Below are positions 1 to 9,014 of a stretch of DNA of 32,992 nt, one piece after another. A program made the position numbers and the translations under genes. The stretch spans positions 1 through 32,992 of the forward strand of contig JAIPKB010000039.1 of the NCBI GenBank assembly GCA_021733795.1. The letters are read 5' to 3'. Each line of letters begins with the position of its first letter. Positions within the stretch are counted from its first letter, which is position 1. Source of the stretch: Akkermansiaceae bacterium (GTDB lineage Bacteria > Verrucomicrobiota > Verrucomicrobiia > Verrucomicrobiales > Akkermansiaceae). The notes beneath the pieces are model-generated. The model searched no databases. It was given only the letters and a program-made list of their open reading frames with translations, and was not told the origin of the DNA.

Positions 1-2347
1 TGTTTTTGGCCTTGGGGCCTAGTTTTTTGGCCTCGGGTTTGACCGAGTGGAGTTCGAGGTGGGAAAGGATGTGGCGGGCGCGCTCGACGACGGGTTTGGG
101 GAGGCCGGCGAGGCGGGCGACCTGGATGCCGTAGGATTTGTCGGCCGGGCCGGGGAGGATTTTGTGGAGGAAGATGATGTCCTCGTTCCACTCGCGGACG
201 GCGACGTTGTAGTTGGCGACGGCGGGTTTGGTGTTGGAAAGGTCGGTCAGCTCGTGGTAATGGGTGGCGAAAAGGGTGCGGCAGCGGATCGCATCGTGGA
301 GGTGCTCGGCGACGGCCCAGGCGATGGAGAGGCCGTCGAAGGTGGCGGTGCCGCGGCCGATTTCGTCGAGGATGACCAGCGAGCGGTCGGTGGCGTGATT
401 GAGGATGAGGGCGGTCTCGCTCATTTCCACCATGAAGGTGGACTGGCCGCGGGAGAGATCGTCGGAGGCGCCGACGCGGCAGAAGATCCGATCTACGATG
501 CCTATCGTAGCTTCATCGGCCGGGACCCAGGCTCCGATTTGGGCGATGAGGGCGATGAGGGCGATTTGGCGGATGTAGGTGGACTTGCCGGCCATGTTGG
601 GGCCGGTGAGGATCTGAACGCGGGCGGTGGCGGGGTCGAGGTCGGTGTCGTTGGGGACGAACTTGGTTTCGGTGAGGGTTTGTTCGAGGACCGGGTGGCG
701 GCCGTTGGTGACTTGGAAGACCGTGTCTGTTGTTAGGACAGGCCGGCAATGGCGGTGGAGTTGGGCGACCTCGGCGAGGGCGGAGAGGACGTCGGTTTCG
801 GCGACGGCGGCGGCGGTTTGCTGGAGGGCGGGCAGGTGGGTGAGGACCCGGGTGCGGAGTTGGGCGAAGAGTTCCGCCTCGAGTTGTTTCGAGCGTTCCT
901 CGGCGCCGAGGACCTTGGCGAGGTGGGAGGTGGTGACTTCAATGAAGTAACCGAAGACATTGTTGAATTTGATCTTGAGGGAATCGATGCCGGTACGTTT
1001 GCGTTCGTCCTCCTGGAGGCGGGCGATCCAATCCTTGCCGCCGCGGGCCGCGTTGCGGAGTTCATCGAGTTCCGGGGACCAGCCGTCGCGGATGATGCCG
1101 CCGTCGCGGAGGTGGGAGGGTGGTTCGTCGGCGAGGGCGGCGGCGAGCAGGGTGGTTAGCTCGGTGAAATCGTGGAAGCCTGTGATCAGTGGGCAGTGAT
1201 CAGTGATCAGTGAGGAAGGTAGCGAAGACAGATCCTCCTTGAGGGTGGGGATGTGGGAGAGGGAGACGGCGAGGGACTGGAGGTCGCGGGCGTTGCCGGA
1301 GCCTTGGGAAAGGCGGGAGGTGGTGCGCTCGATGTCGCGGATGCCCTTGAGTGACTCCCGGCATTTCGAGAGCAGGAAGGGTTCGCCGAGAAACGCCGCG
1401 ATGAAATCCTGGCGGGCGGTGAGGGCCGCGAGGTCGGTGAGCGGGTGGAGGATCCAATCGCGCAACAGGCGGGCCCCCATCGGGGTGGCGGTGCGGTCGA
1501 GCACGCCTAACAAGGTGTGGGCTTTCCCGGCACGGGACTCGACGAGGTCGAGGTTGCGCTGGGAGGCGGCATCGATGAGGACGTAGTCGGTGGAGGAGCG
1601 GACGCGGGGCGGGTGGAGGTGGTCGCAGGGGCGGCGGAGCTGGTGGATCAGGTAGTGGAGGACCGCCCCGGCGGCGGAACTGGCGGCAAGCAGGCCGCTG
1701 CAACCGAAGCCATCGAGGGTGTGGACGTTGAAGTGATCGCGGAGGAGCTGGGTGGCGTGTTCCGGGAGAAAGGCGTAGCCTTCGTATGGGAGGCTGTGAA
1801 GGAGCTGGCCGAGTTCGGCGGTCTGGTGGTCCGGAATGATCACCTCGGACGGGCAGAGGCGGGCGAGTTCGTCGGTGAGCTGGGCAAGATCGGCAAACTC
1901 GGCGAGGGTGAATTCGCCGGTGGTGTGGTCGGCGCAGGCGAGGCCGAGGGTCTTGCCCTGGCGGCAGATGGCGGCGAGGTAGTTCGGGCGTTGGTCGTCG
2001 AGCAGGGTGAGGTCGTCGATCGAGCCGGCGGTGAGGATGCGGGCGATTTCGCGGTCCACGAGCTTGCCGGGTTTGGGGTCGGAGGTTTGTTCGGCGATGG
2101 CGACGCGTTTCCCGGCCTTGAGGAGTTTGGCGAGGTAGCCCTGGGCGGCGTGGTAGGGGACGCCGCACATCGGGTAGCCATTGCGGCGGGTGAGGGCCAC
2201 GTTGAGGATGGGTGAGGCGGTCTTGGCATCCTCGAAGAACATTTCATAGAAATCCCCGAGGCGGAAGAGCAGCAGCACATCCGCGGGCAGGGATTTCCGC
2301 ATGGCCTGGTATTGGGCCATCATCGGGGTGAGTGCGGGCGCGGACAT
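1..2347 (-). CDS. mutS: DNA mismatch repair protein MutS (partial, C-terminus beyond window)
   Basis: MutS recognises mismatches and small loops and starts repair through MutL. Translated from the ATG at 2347, the frame stays open to base 1 (about 782 codons). The N-terminal mismatch-binding domain carries GDFYEMFFEDA, with the Phe-Tyr-Glu triad at residues 33-35. The core has the characteristic FGYFIEVT stretch (around bases 932-961). The ATPase domain has Walker A GPNMAGKST at residues 582-590, followed by the STFMVEMSE and LDEIGRGTATFDG signatures and the ATHYHEL motif. Relatives run to about 850-880 residues, so only a C-terminal tail of roughly 70-90 residues is missing. I checked frame continuity at about 60, 595, 950, 1200, 1575, 1750 and 2050 and found no frameshift. 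A tandem heptamer array lies in frame at 1180-1214. It is divergent from rpe, with 223 bases between the starts. Confidence 0.97.
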   Translation of the reverse strand, partial: MSAPALTPMMAQYQAMRKSLPADVLLLFRLGDFYEMFFEDAKTASPILNVALTRRNGYPMCGVPYHAAQGYLAKLLKAGKRVAIAEQTSDPKPGKLVDREIARILTAGSIDDLTLLDDQRPNYLAAICRQGKTLGLACADHTTGEFTLAEFADLAQLTDELARLCPSEVIIPDHQTAELGQLLHSLPYEGYAFLPEHATQLLRDHFNVHTLDGFGCSGLLAASSAAGAVLHYLIHQLRRPCDHLHPPRVRSSTDYVLIDAASQRNLDLVESRAGKAHTLLGVLDRTATPMGARLLRDWILHPLTDLAALTARQDFIAAFLGEPFLLSKCRESLKGIRDIERTTSRLSQGSGNARDLQSLAVSLSHIPTLKEDLSSLPSSLITDHCPLITGFHDFTELTTLLAAALADEPPSHLRDGGIIRDGWSPELDELRNAARGGKDWIARLQEDERKRTGIDSLKIKFNNVFGYFIEVTTSHLAKVLGAEERSKQLEAELFAQLRTRVLTHLPALQQTAAAVAETDVLSALAEVAQLHRHCRPVLTTDTVFQVTNGRHPVLEQTLTETKFVPNDTDLDPATARVQILTGPNMAGKSTYIRQIALIALIAQIGAWVPADEATIGIVDRIFCRVGASDDLSRGQSTFMVEMSETALILNHATDRSLVILDEIGRGTATFDGLSIAWAVAEHLHDAIRCRTLFATHYHELTDLSNTKPAVANYNVAVREWNEDIIFLHKILPGPADKSYGIQVARLAGLPKPVVERARHILSHLELHSVKPEAKKLGPKAKN
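1180..1214 (+). repeat. Tandem heptanucleotide array (CAGTGAT-type) inside mutS
   Basis: Five consecutive seven-base units read CTGTGAT, CAGTGGG, CAGTGAT, CAGTGAT, CAGTGAG on the plus strand. On the mutS coding strand they encode a stretch reading roughly SLITDHCPLITG, between the MutS connector/lever region and the core. Two adjacent units are identical and the others differ by one or two bases. The surrounding coding sequence is GC-rich and not repetitive, so the array stands out. Gain or loss of one unit would shift the mutS frame. Confidence 0.75.
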
Positions 2348-2570
2348 GGACGGGAGGATTGAGGGAAAGCGGCCGGATGGGAATCACGAAATGCAGCCAA
2401 GGAAGAAAGCACTGATTTGCAAAGCAGAAAGGCTGTTTCCAGAATCGGAGGACGAGGGAATTGCGGAGTAGTGAACCGCTGAAACGCTGAGGACCGCTGA
2501 TTTCGCTGGAATCAAATACCTTGGGGGATGAAATTTGGATTGGCCATGGGGGCGGATCGGGGTTCATATC

Positions 2571-3245
2571 GTGCCCGTGACCACCATTCCATTCACTGAC
2601 CGAATCATTGCCCCGTCGTTGCTTGCCGCGGATTTCTCGCGCATTGCCGATGAAGTGGGGCGCGCCCGGCAGGCCGGGGCCGACTGGCTGCACCTTGATG
2701 TGATGGACGGCGACTTTGTGGACAACATCTCGTTTGGCCCGGCGATCGTCCAGGCCGTTCATGACTGCGGCCCGATGTTTCTGGATGTGCATTTGATGAT
2801 CCGCCGCCCGGACCATTACCTGTCACGATTCATCGCCGCCGGGTCCGACCTGGTTTCGGTCCATGTGGAGGCCGCTCACGACGTGGCGGAAACCCTACGG
2901 CGGATCCGCGAGGCGGGTTGCCTGGCCGGGCTGGCGCTCAACCCCGCCACCCCGCTGGACGAATGCCTGCCCTATCTCGGGCAGATCGACCTGCTGCTGT
3001 GTATGACCGTCGTCCCGGGGTTCGGCGGCCAGCCGTTCATGCCGGAGGTACTGGCGAAGATCGAGGCCGCCGCGCGCCTCCGCAGCGAGCGGGGACTGGC
3101 GTTTCACATTGAAGTCGATGGCGGGATCGACGCCGTCACCGCCGCCCGCTGTGCCGCCGCCGGGGCCAACGTGATGGTTGCCGGTTCCTCCACGTTCCGC
3201 GCCGCCGACATGGCCGGGGCCATCGCCAATATTCGCCGGGCCTGA
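2571..3245 (+). CDS. rpe: Ribulose-phosphate 3-epimerase
   Basis: Rpe interconverts D-ribulose 5-phosphate and D-xylulose 5-phosphate in the pentose phosphate pathway (cytoplasm). The product is about 224 residues, the usual size for this TIM-barrel family. Visible motifs are APSLLAADFSRI near the N-terminus, WLHLDVMDGDFVDNISFGP (metal-binding His and Asp), DVHLMI, the VVPGFGGQPF loop, VDGGID with the second catalytic Asp, and the phosphate-binding AGSSTF. The frame has no ATG near the conserved start. I chose the GTG at 2571, preceded by a GGGG run about eight bases upstream; a GTG at 2577 or a TTG at 2535 are alternatives. The divergent gap to mutS holds an irregular series of CGCTGA words (2477-2509) but no confident promoter. 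Confidence 0.96.
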   Translation: MPVTTIPFTDRIIAPSLLAADFSRIADEVGRARQAGADWLHLDVMDGDFVDNISFGPAIVQAVHDCGPMFLDVHLMIRRPDHYLSRFIAAGSDLVSVHVEAAHDVAETLRRIREAGCLAGLALNPATPLDECLPYLGQIDLLLCMTVVPGFGGQPFMPEVLAKIEAAARLRSERGLAFHIEVDGGIDAVTAARCAAAGANVMVAGSSTFRAADMAGAIANIRRA

Positions 3246-3306
3246 ACCGATTTCACCGACAACCCACGGCTTCTGCCGCTTTTCCTATGCACCCGTTGAT
3301 TGCACC

Positions 3307-4206
3307 ATGAAACCTACTCTTCTCATCGCTTTGGTCGCCGCGCTGGCCGGTTTTCTCGGCGGTTGGCTGGCCAAACCGGCCCCCGCGCCCGCGCCCGCAC
3401 CGGTCACCACCACCGCCGACCCGCAACCACCCCCGCTGTCGGTGCCCCGCCCCGGCGCTCAGCCACCGCCACCCCGCCCGGCCCCGACGCCGCTGGATCG
3501 CCTGCGTCCAGGGCCCGGTTCCGAGGTTCCTGCGCTGGCGGCCGGAGCGGTGGATGCCGCCAAACTTCAACGGCTCGTCGAGGTCTTGAAACTGGATGAA
3601 GAGGCCCGGGCCGAACTCGAGAAAATCGTGGCCGAAAGCCGCGATTCCCTCGCCGCCACCGATCCCACCAAGCCGCTCAGTGCCAAAGACACCCTCGCTC
3701 AGGCGGCGGCCACCGGTGCCCGCCTCGAGCAGGCGCTCAAGGCTTTCTTCTCCCCGGAGCAGGCGGCCGCCTTTGCCGGGCTTCGCCAGCGCGAGCGCGA
3801 CAACCGGATTGAGGCCAAGGCCCAGCGGGAACTCGGCCGCCTCAGCCAAATCACCGACCTCAGCCCGGCCCAGCGGGAACTGATCCTCGTCAAGCTCCGC
3901 GCAACCAACGCCGCCGAACTCGATTTACTGCCTGGCGGAATTGCGCTGATGATCGCACCTTCGGTCCTGCCGCTGGGTCCGCTGGCGATGCAAGAGCAAG
4001 CCCTCCTCACCCTTGCCCGCATTGCCGAGGCAGACACCCCGGACACCCACCCGGCACCCCAGGTCCGGTTGCTCGACCACCAAAGCCAGCAACTCGACGA
4101 GCAGCTAGGCTACCTCCAATCCATCCTCACCCCGGCGCAACTGGCGCAGTATCAGGTGGCCGCCGCCGCCCAACGTTCAATTCGGCAACGCCTCCGCCCA
4201 CGGTAG
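3307..4206 (+). CDS. Membrane-anchored Pro/Ala-rich protein of unknown function
   Basis: This 299-residue protein starts at the ATG at 3307, just before a hydrophobic N-terminal segment (residues about 4-22) that is an uncleaved anchor or signal peptide. A Pro/Ala-rich linker follows (residues 23-70). The rest is predicted mostly helical and charged. Three short segments, FFSPEQ, LSPAQ and LTPAQLAQYQ, resemble the LTxxQ motifs of periplasmic Spy/CpxP-type helical proteins. That resemblance is weak and I do not assign a function. It lies 61 bases after rpe in the same direction, and its stop is 19 bases from the stop of the convergent MATE gene. The export direction and the linker suggest a domain in the periplasm. 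Confidence 0.8.
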   Translation: MKPTLLIALVAALAGFLGGWLAKPAPAPAPAPVTTTADPQPPPLSVPRPGAQPPPPRPAPTPLDRLRPGPGSEVPALAAGAVDAAKLQRLVEVLKLDEEARAELEKIVAESRDSLAATDPTKPLSAKDTLAQAAATGARLEQALKAFFSPEQAAAFAGLRQRERDNRIEAKAQRELGRLSQITDLSPAQRELILVKLRATNAAELDLLPGGIALMIAPSVLPLGPLAMQEQALLTLARIAEADTPDTHPAPQVRLLDHQSQQLDEQLGYLQSILTPAQLAQYQVAAAAQRSIRQRLRPR

Positions 4207-4225
4207 TCGCACCCGCGCTCCATTC

Positions 4226-5671
4226 TCACACCCGTGCGTTGAGCCATTGGCCGCGATAGTGCAGCCTGGTGAAAATCAGTGCCTGGGTCAGTTGATCCAC
4301 CGAGAGCAGGATCCACACGGCGGTGAGGGTGACCCATTCCTGCTGTGAAAGCACCCACAGCGCCCCCACCCGGAAAAACAACAGGCTGCCAAACGACCAC
4401 CGCATCACCGTGCCGGTGGCCCCGGCCCCACGCATTGAGGTCTTGAGCACGATGCAAGTGGCGAAAAACGGCTGGGCCACGGCACAGACCACCAGCAACG
4501 GTGCCGCAAGCTGCAGGTGGATGCCGCTCGCCGGAGCCATCCAACCGATGAGCTGGTAGCGCGCCAGCACGAAAAACACCCCCATCAGTCCCATCAGCCC
4601 GGCGGCCAGTGCCCAGCACACCCGCACCGCCCGCACCGCCAGCGGTTTTGAACCGGCTCCCAAATACTGCCCGGCCAGGGTCGCCGCCGCGGTGGCGATC
4701 GCAAACCCCGGCAGAAAACTCATCGACTCCACCCGGATGGCAATGATGTGTGCGCCCAGCGCTCCTTCATCGCGCAACCCGGCGATCACCCGGATCCCGT
4801 AGGCGTGGATCGACCACATCCCGGCGATTTCCATGGCCTGCGGTGCGCCCACCCGCAGGATCCGCACCATCGTTTCCCAATGCGGCCGCAGGCTCGCCCG
4901 CGCCCAGTGCAACCCCGCCTCGCCGCCGCGGCCCAGCAGCAGCACGGTGGTCAACAGGCCCGCCACCCAGCCACCCACCGTGCCCGCGCCGAGTCCCGCC
5001 ACCCCGTGGCCACCCCACGGGGCCGGCGCGAAAACAAAGGTCCAACTCAGGATCATGTTCACCACATTGACCACCACCATCGCTAGGAACGGCGTCCGGG
5101 TGTCGCCGGACCCGCGCAGGGCCGCATTGACCGCGAACATCGCCCCGCTGAACGGCCCGGAATACGCCAGCACCCGCAGGTAAATCTCCGCCTGCCCGCT
5201 GGCGGCCGGGCTCAGGCCGATCCACCGGATCAGCAACGGCGCCCCTGTTTGCAGCAGCACGAACGAGCCCATCCCTGCCGCGATCCCCAGCCACAGGGCC
5301 TGGCCCAGGCCCCGGTTGGCCAGGGCATGGTTGCGGGCCCCGGTGGCCCGGGAAACCAGGGCCATCGCCCCGGTCGCCACCGCTCCCTGCAGGATGTTGA
5401 AAAACCAGCCCACATAGCCGCCCAGGCCCATCGCATCCAACACCGCCACCCGCTCCGCCCCGCCAGCCATCCGCCCGGCAATCAGCAAATCCGTGAGCCC
5501 CACGAAAAACGCCAGCACCTGCTCCAGCAGCGGCCAGGCCGCCAGCACCGCCACCTGCCCCAACAACGACAGCCCCGCCAGGCGGCCGCCCAGGCTCACG
5601 CCTGCCGCCGCCGGGTTGCCGCGGTTCATCTCATCCGGTTGTTCCATCTTGCCGCCCCGCTGTAACCCCAT
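4226..5671 (-). CDS. MATE family efflux transporter
   Basis: This inner-membrane antiporter of the multidrug and toxic compound extrusion family is likely to expel organic cations using a Na+ or H+ gradient. The protein of about 480 residues shows about twelve hydrophobic segments in two homologous halves. The first half carries the family pattern LRGSGDTRTPF, and the second half the matching MRGAGATGTVM. Near the N-terminus, LLEQVLAFFVGLTDLLIAGRM resembles the usual PM...N...DT helix 1 region. The start is uncertain: ATG at 5671 is used here, with ATG at 5647 or 5629 and TTG at 5692 also possible. The substrate cannot be read from the sequence. The gene is divergent from the Minf_1886-type gene and has no same-strand partner. 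Confidence 0.93.
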   Translation of the reverse strand: MGLQRGGKMEQPDEMNRGNPAAAGVSLGGRLAGLSLLGQVAVLAAWPLLEQVLAFFVGLTDLLIAGRMAGGAERVAVLDAMGLGGYVGWFFNILQGAVATGAMALVSRATGARNHALANRGLGQALWLGIAAGMGSFVLLQTGAPLLIRWIGLSPAASGQAEIYLRVLAYSGPFSGAMFAVNAALRGSGDTRTPFLAMVVVNVVNMILSWTFVFAPAPWGGHGVAGLGAGTVGGWVAGLLTTVLLLGRGGEAGLHWARASLRPHWETMVRILRVGAPQAMEIAGMWSIHAYGIRVIAGLRDEGALGAHIIAIRVESMSFLPGFAIATAAATLAGQYLGAGSKPLAVRAVRVCWALAAGLMGLMGVFFVLARYQLIGWMAPASGIHLQLAAPLLVVCAVAQPFFATCIVLKTSMRGAGATGTVMRWSFGSLLFFRVGALWVLSQQEWVTLTAVWILLSVDQLTQALIFTRLHYRGQWLNARV

Positions 5672-5741
5672 TTTCCCGGGGATGCGATTCAAACTTTATT
5701 CCCCGGTTGACACTCCCGCCGGCACCCGCCAACCTCCCCCC

Positions 5742-6191
5742 ATGCAGGCGATGCAGTTTGACCAATCCGTGGGGGCGATCCTGAAACGCGACAAGCGTTT
5801 CGATCCCCACGCCTATTTTTTCCTCAAGGAGGCGCTCGACTTCACCCTCAAGCGTGTGGCCGAGGCATCCGGTGGCCAGCCCCGCCACGTTTCCGGACCC
5901 GAGTTGCTCGCCGGCTTCCGCGATTATGCCCTCGAGCAGTTCGGCCCCATGGCCGTCACGCTCATGACCGAATGGGGTGTCCGCAAATGCTCCGACGTGG
6001 GCGACATGGTCTTCAACCTCATCGACGAACAGGTCTTCGGCAGGCAGGAATCCGACTGCAAGGAGGATTTCATCGGCCCCTTTGACCTCGAGGATGCCTT
6101 GCGCCTGCCATTTACTCCAGGAAAACGCCGGCTGGCCTTGCCGCCGGCCCACGCTCCGGCACCGCGCCCGGCCACCCCCACCCCGCAGTAG
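5742..6191 (+). CDS. Minf_1886 / TIGR04138 family protein (Verrucomicrobia-Planctomycetes conserved)
   Basis: This is a soluble protein of about 149 residues without signal or membrane segments. The sequence MQFDQSVGAILKRDKRFDPHAYFFLKEALDFTLKR, continuing through GPELLAGFRDYALEQFGPMA, WGVRKCSDVGDMVFNLIDE and FDLEDALRLPF, matches the family known from Verrucomicrobia and Planctomycetes as Minf_1886-like or TIGR04138. The function of that family is unknown. The last 25 residues are Pro/Ala-rich and probably disordered. Starts at 5742 and 5751 are both in frame and neither has a convincing ribosome-binding site; the family usually begins MQFD, which favours 5751. The gene stands alone between the divergent MATE gene and the secretin region, and it supports the taxonomic placement. 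Confidence 0.88.
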   Translation: MQAMQFDQSVGAILKRDKRFDPHAYFFLKEALDFTLKRVAEASGGQPRHVSGPELLAGFRDYALEQFGPMAVTLMTEWGVRKCSDVGDMVFNLIDEQVFGRQESDCKEDFIGPFDLEDALRLPFTPGKRRLALPPAHAPAPRPATPTPQ

Positions 6192-6265
6192 GCCTGAATG
6201 CTTGAACTTCAATCCGACTCAAATAATTTCTTGACATTGCCTTGTTCTCATGAACAATTCCTCCC

Positions 6266-6421
6266 ATGCGCAAGTTTCTCCTTTTATTCGCCGCCATGCT
6301 TGCTCCGCTGGCGACTTCAATCCCGGTGGTGAGGCATCTTCGGCGGCACCCGTGGCTTCGCCCGTCCCGTCCCCGCCCCCGGTCCGAACAGCTCGAATTC
6401 CACTGGTCGTCAAAATTTTGA
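6266..6421 (+). CDS. Possible small secreted protein or gene remnant (51 aa)
   Basis: An ATG at 6266 opens a 51-codon frame ending in TGA at 6419-6421. The first 18 residues, MRKFLLLFAAMLAPLATS, look like a typical cleavable signal peptide: two basic residues, a hydrophobic core and a small-residue end. The rest is Arg/Pro-rich, contains no Cys and has no recognisable domain. The ORF lies in the otherwise empty 295 bases between the Minf_1886-type gene and the secretin gene. There is no good ribosome-binding site. It may be a real micro-protein, the decayed start of a former secreted-protein gene, or chance. Confidence 0.3.
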   Translation: MRKFLLLFAAMLAPLATSIPVVRHLRRHPWLRPSRPRPRSEQLEFHWSSKF

Positions 6422-6462
6422 AAAATTTGTGAATTTGCGCGTGCCCTTCGTCCTGACTCGAC

Positions 6463-6468
6463 TATAAT
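6463..6468 (+). promoter_or_regulatory. Candidate -10 box (TATAAT) for the secretin gene
   Basis: A perfect TATAAT lies 18 bases before the secretin start codon, in an otherwise GC-rich stretch. The sequence at the expected -35 spacing is poor (a GTGCCC-like hexamer), and an AT-rich tract at about 6409-6436 lies further upstream. Transcription would begin near 6475, giving a leader of about 12 bases. Confidence 0.45.
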
Positions 6469-6486
6469 CGTCCGCAAATCCGCCGC

Positions 6487-8961
6487 ATGCAACCTCTTCA
6501 TCGCCTGACTTCCATCAGTGGACGCGCTGCCCTCCTGGCTGCCGCGTGCCTGATTGCTCCGCTTAGCGCAAAGCCTTCATCCAGCGCGACCAGCGCCGCC
6601 CAGCGGGAGCAAGACCAACGGCACATTGACATCGAGGAAGCCAGGGAGCTAATCACCCAAGGCGACCTTGCCTATGAAGCCAACCGCTTTGGCGACGCCG
6701 TGACGGCGTTCTCCGGGGCCCGCAGCCTGATCCCCGATGCTCCGGTGTCCCGCGAGTTGCGGGCGGCGTCAACCGAACGACTGGTGCTCGCCTCCATCGC
6801 CCACGCCCGCGCCCTTTCCCGCAAGGGCGATGTCGCCGCCGCCATCGCTGCGGTGGATGCCGTGCTGGTACCCGGAGTGGCTCCCCAGGACCCCGCCGCC
6901 CGCGCCCTGCGCGCTGAATTGGACGACCCGATCCGCACCAACCCGGCCCTCACCAAAGAGTACGCCGCCGCCGCCGATGAAGTCCGCCGCCAGCTTTACA
7001 CTGCCGAGGGTGCCTACAACCTCGGGAAATTCGATCAGGCAGCCACCCTTTATCAAAGCGTGCTGCGCATCGATCCCACCAATTCCGCCGCCCGCCGCGG
7101 TCTTGAGCAGGTCGCCAAGGCCAAGTCCGACTACGCCAAGTCCGCCATTGACCAGACCCGGGCCGAGATGCTCAACCAGGTGACCGCCGGGTGGGAGATC
7201 CCGGTGGCCCCACTCCTGCTCGACGTGGACCCGATCGACCCCGGTGCTCCCGCAGGTGCCTCCGGCGTGATTCCGGTGGCCAACAAGCTCGACCGGATCA
7301 TCATCCCCAGCATCATCCTGGATGACGCCACCCTGGAGGACGCCATCGAGCTGCTGCGGATGCGCTCCACCGAGTTCGACCTCCTGGAACCCGATCCGGC
7401 CCGCCGTGGCATCAACTTCGACTTGCAGCTCGGCGGCCCCGATTCTCCGCTCGGCAACACCATCCGTGCCACCCGCTTGAACCTACGGCTCAATGGGGCT
7501 CCCCTGTCCCAGGCGCTGCGCTACATCACCGAGCAAACCAAGACGATCTACACCACGGACAACTACGCGGTCATCATCCGCCCGCACGGCTCCGAATCCA
7601 AGGAGATGGTCACCCGCTCCTTCCGGGTGCCGCCGAATTTCCTCAGCACCCTGAGCGACGGCGACGGCGACGCCGCTCCTAGCGATCCGTTCGCGGGGAA
7701 GGCCTCGAAAGGCCTGCTCACCGAGCGCCTCGGAGCCCGCGAGGTGCTGGCTAAAAATGGTGTCCGGTTCCCGGATGGTGCCGCGGCCTCCCTGAGTGGT
7801 GGTTCGCTCGTCGTCACCAACACCCCGGCCAATCTCGACCACATCTCGGAAATCGTCAACTCGGTCGCCAAGACCGAACCGGTCATGGTCGTGGTCACCG
7901 TCCAGATGATCAAATGCCAGGAAGACCGGCTCAAGGAGCTCGGCTTCGACTGGTTGCTCGGCAATGTCGGGTTCGGCGGCACCAGTTGGATCCCGGGTGC
8001 TGAAAACCTCAACTTCGGCGGCGGCACCACCGGCAACGGCGGCACCCTTGGTGACATCGTGCTGCCTCCGGGGCAGATCACCAGCAACCCCGTCACCGCC
8101 GGCAACCGCAGCGGCGGCGAAGCGGCCTATGCCGACTCCATCGATGCCGCCATCGCCGCCAGCAGCGGATCCTCCAGATCACTGCCGGGGCCATCCCGCG
8201 CACCGGGTGTTTTCCAGCTCTCCCGGACGCTTGATAACAGCTCGGTGGAGATGATGATGCGCGGTTTGAACCAGAAAAAGGGGGTGGATATCATGACCGC
8301 CGCCACCGCCGTGACCCACAGCGGCCAGCAGTCCTCCGTGCGCTCGGTCAAGGAAATGTTCTATCCCCAGAGCTACGAACCCCCGGAACTCCCCAATTCC
8401 GTCGGCGGCGACCCCAACAACAACAACAATAATTTCAACAATAATGACAACGTCGGCCGCGCCCCCTTCGCGGTGACCCCTTCCCACCCCACTGATTTCA
8501 CCATGCGGGAAATCGGGATCATCCTGGAAGTCACCCCCACCGCCGGCCCGGACAAGCGCTTCGTCGAGGTGACGCTGGCTCCCCAGGTGGTGGATTTCGA
8601 CGGCTTCATCAATTGGGGCAGCCCGATCAGCGAACCCTCCACCCCGCCCGCCTTCGGGCTGATCAATCCGCTGGCCGCACGGTCCGTGGAAATCACCCCA
8701 AACCGCATCCTTGAGCCGGTCTTCAGCGTCAACCGGATGAACACCAGTGTGACCGTGCTCGATGGCCAGACCATCGTGCTCGGCGGCCTGATGCAGGATC
8801 GCATGGTCACGGTCGAGGACAAGACTCCGATCTTCGGCAGCATCCCGCTGGTGGGACGGCTGTTCCAGTCCGATGCCACCCAACCGATCACCACTGCGGT
8901 CATTTTCCTCGTCCACGTGCGGCTCGTTGATCCCACCGGACAGCCCTACAACCAACCTTGA
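6487..8961 (+). CDS. TPR-containing secretin (Amuc_1098-like type IV pilus/type II secretion outer-membrane family)
   Basis: Secretins form the outer-membrane ring for type II secretion or type IV pili. The 824-residue protein begins with a signal peptide (about residues 1-29). Three TPR-like helical repeats lie between about 47 and 214. A ring-building secretin N-type segment follows (about 280-365), with IIIPSIILDDATLEDAIELLR and LRLNGAPLSQALRYITEQTKTIY. The secretin core begins near VMVVVTVQMIK. The C-terminal signature VTVLDGQTIVLGGLMQDRMVTVEDKTPIFGSIPLVGRLF (about 752-792) is classical for GspD/PilQ. An Asn-rich run is encoded near 8417-8451. The TPR-plus-secretin layout matches the Akkermansia Amuc_1098 family. 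No pilM/N/O-type genes are adjacent. The gene is followed by an AsmA-like membrane protein and probably shares its transcript. Confidence 0.92.
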   Translation: MQPLHRLTSISGRAALLAAACLIAPLSAKPSSSATSAAQREQDQRHIDIEEARELITQGDLAYEANRFGDAVTAFSGARSLIPDAPVSRELRAASTERLVLASIAHARALSRKGDVAAAIAAVDAVLVPGVAPQDPAARALRAELDDPIRTNPALTKEYAAAADEVRRQLYTAEGAYNLGKFDQAATLYQSVLRIDPTNSAARRGLEQVAKAKSDYAKSAIDQTRAEMLNQVTAGWEIPVAPLLLDVDPIDPGAPAGASGVIPVANKLDRIIIPSIILDDATLEDAIELLRMRSTEFDLLEPDPARRGINFDLQLGGPDSPLGNTIRATRLNLRLNGAPLSQALRYITEQTKTIYTTDNYAVIIRPHGSESKEMVTRSFRVPPNFLSTLSDGDGDAAPSDPFAGKASKGLLTERLGAREVLAKNGVRFPDGAAASLSGGSLVVTNTPANLDHISEIVNSVAKTEPVMVVVTVQMIKCQEDRLKELGFDWLLGNVGFGGTSWIPGAENLNFGGGTTGNGGTLGDIVLPPGQITSNPVTAGNRSGGEAAYADSIDAAIAASSGSSRSLPGPSRAPGVFQLSRTLDNSSVEMMMRGLNQKKGVDIMTAATAVTHSGQQSSVRSVKEMFYPQSYEPPELPNSVGGDPNNNNNNFNNNDNVGRAPFAVTPSHPTDFTMREIGIILEVTPTAGPDKRFVEVTLAPQVVDFDGFINWGSPISEPSTPPAFGLINPLAARSVEITPNRILEPVFSVNRMNTSVTVLDGQTIVLGGLMQDRMVTVEDKTPIFGSIPLVGRLFQSDATQPITTAVIFLVHVRLVDPTGQPYNQP

Positions 8962-9014
8962 AACCCGGCCGCAGGTTGCGTTTTTCTCCCACAACCCCCT
9001 TGCCAGACCACCCC

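Noticed and set aside
1180..1214. Frameshift in mutS at the heptamer array
   Set aside because: Codon-by-codon reading across the array stays in the same frame as the conserved motifs on both sides.
47..2215. Several plus-strand ORFs between 47 and 2215
   Set aside because: The minus strand encodes mutS continuously over this entire range with all diagnostic motifs.
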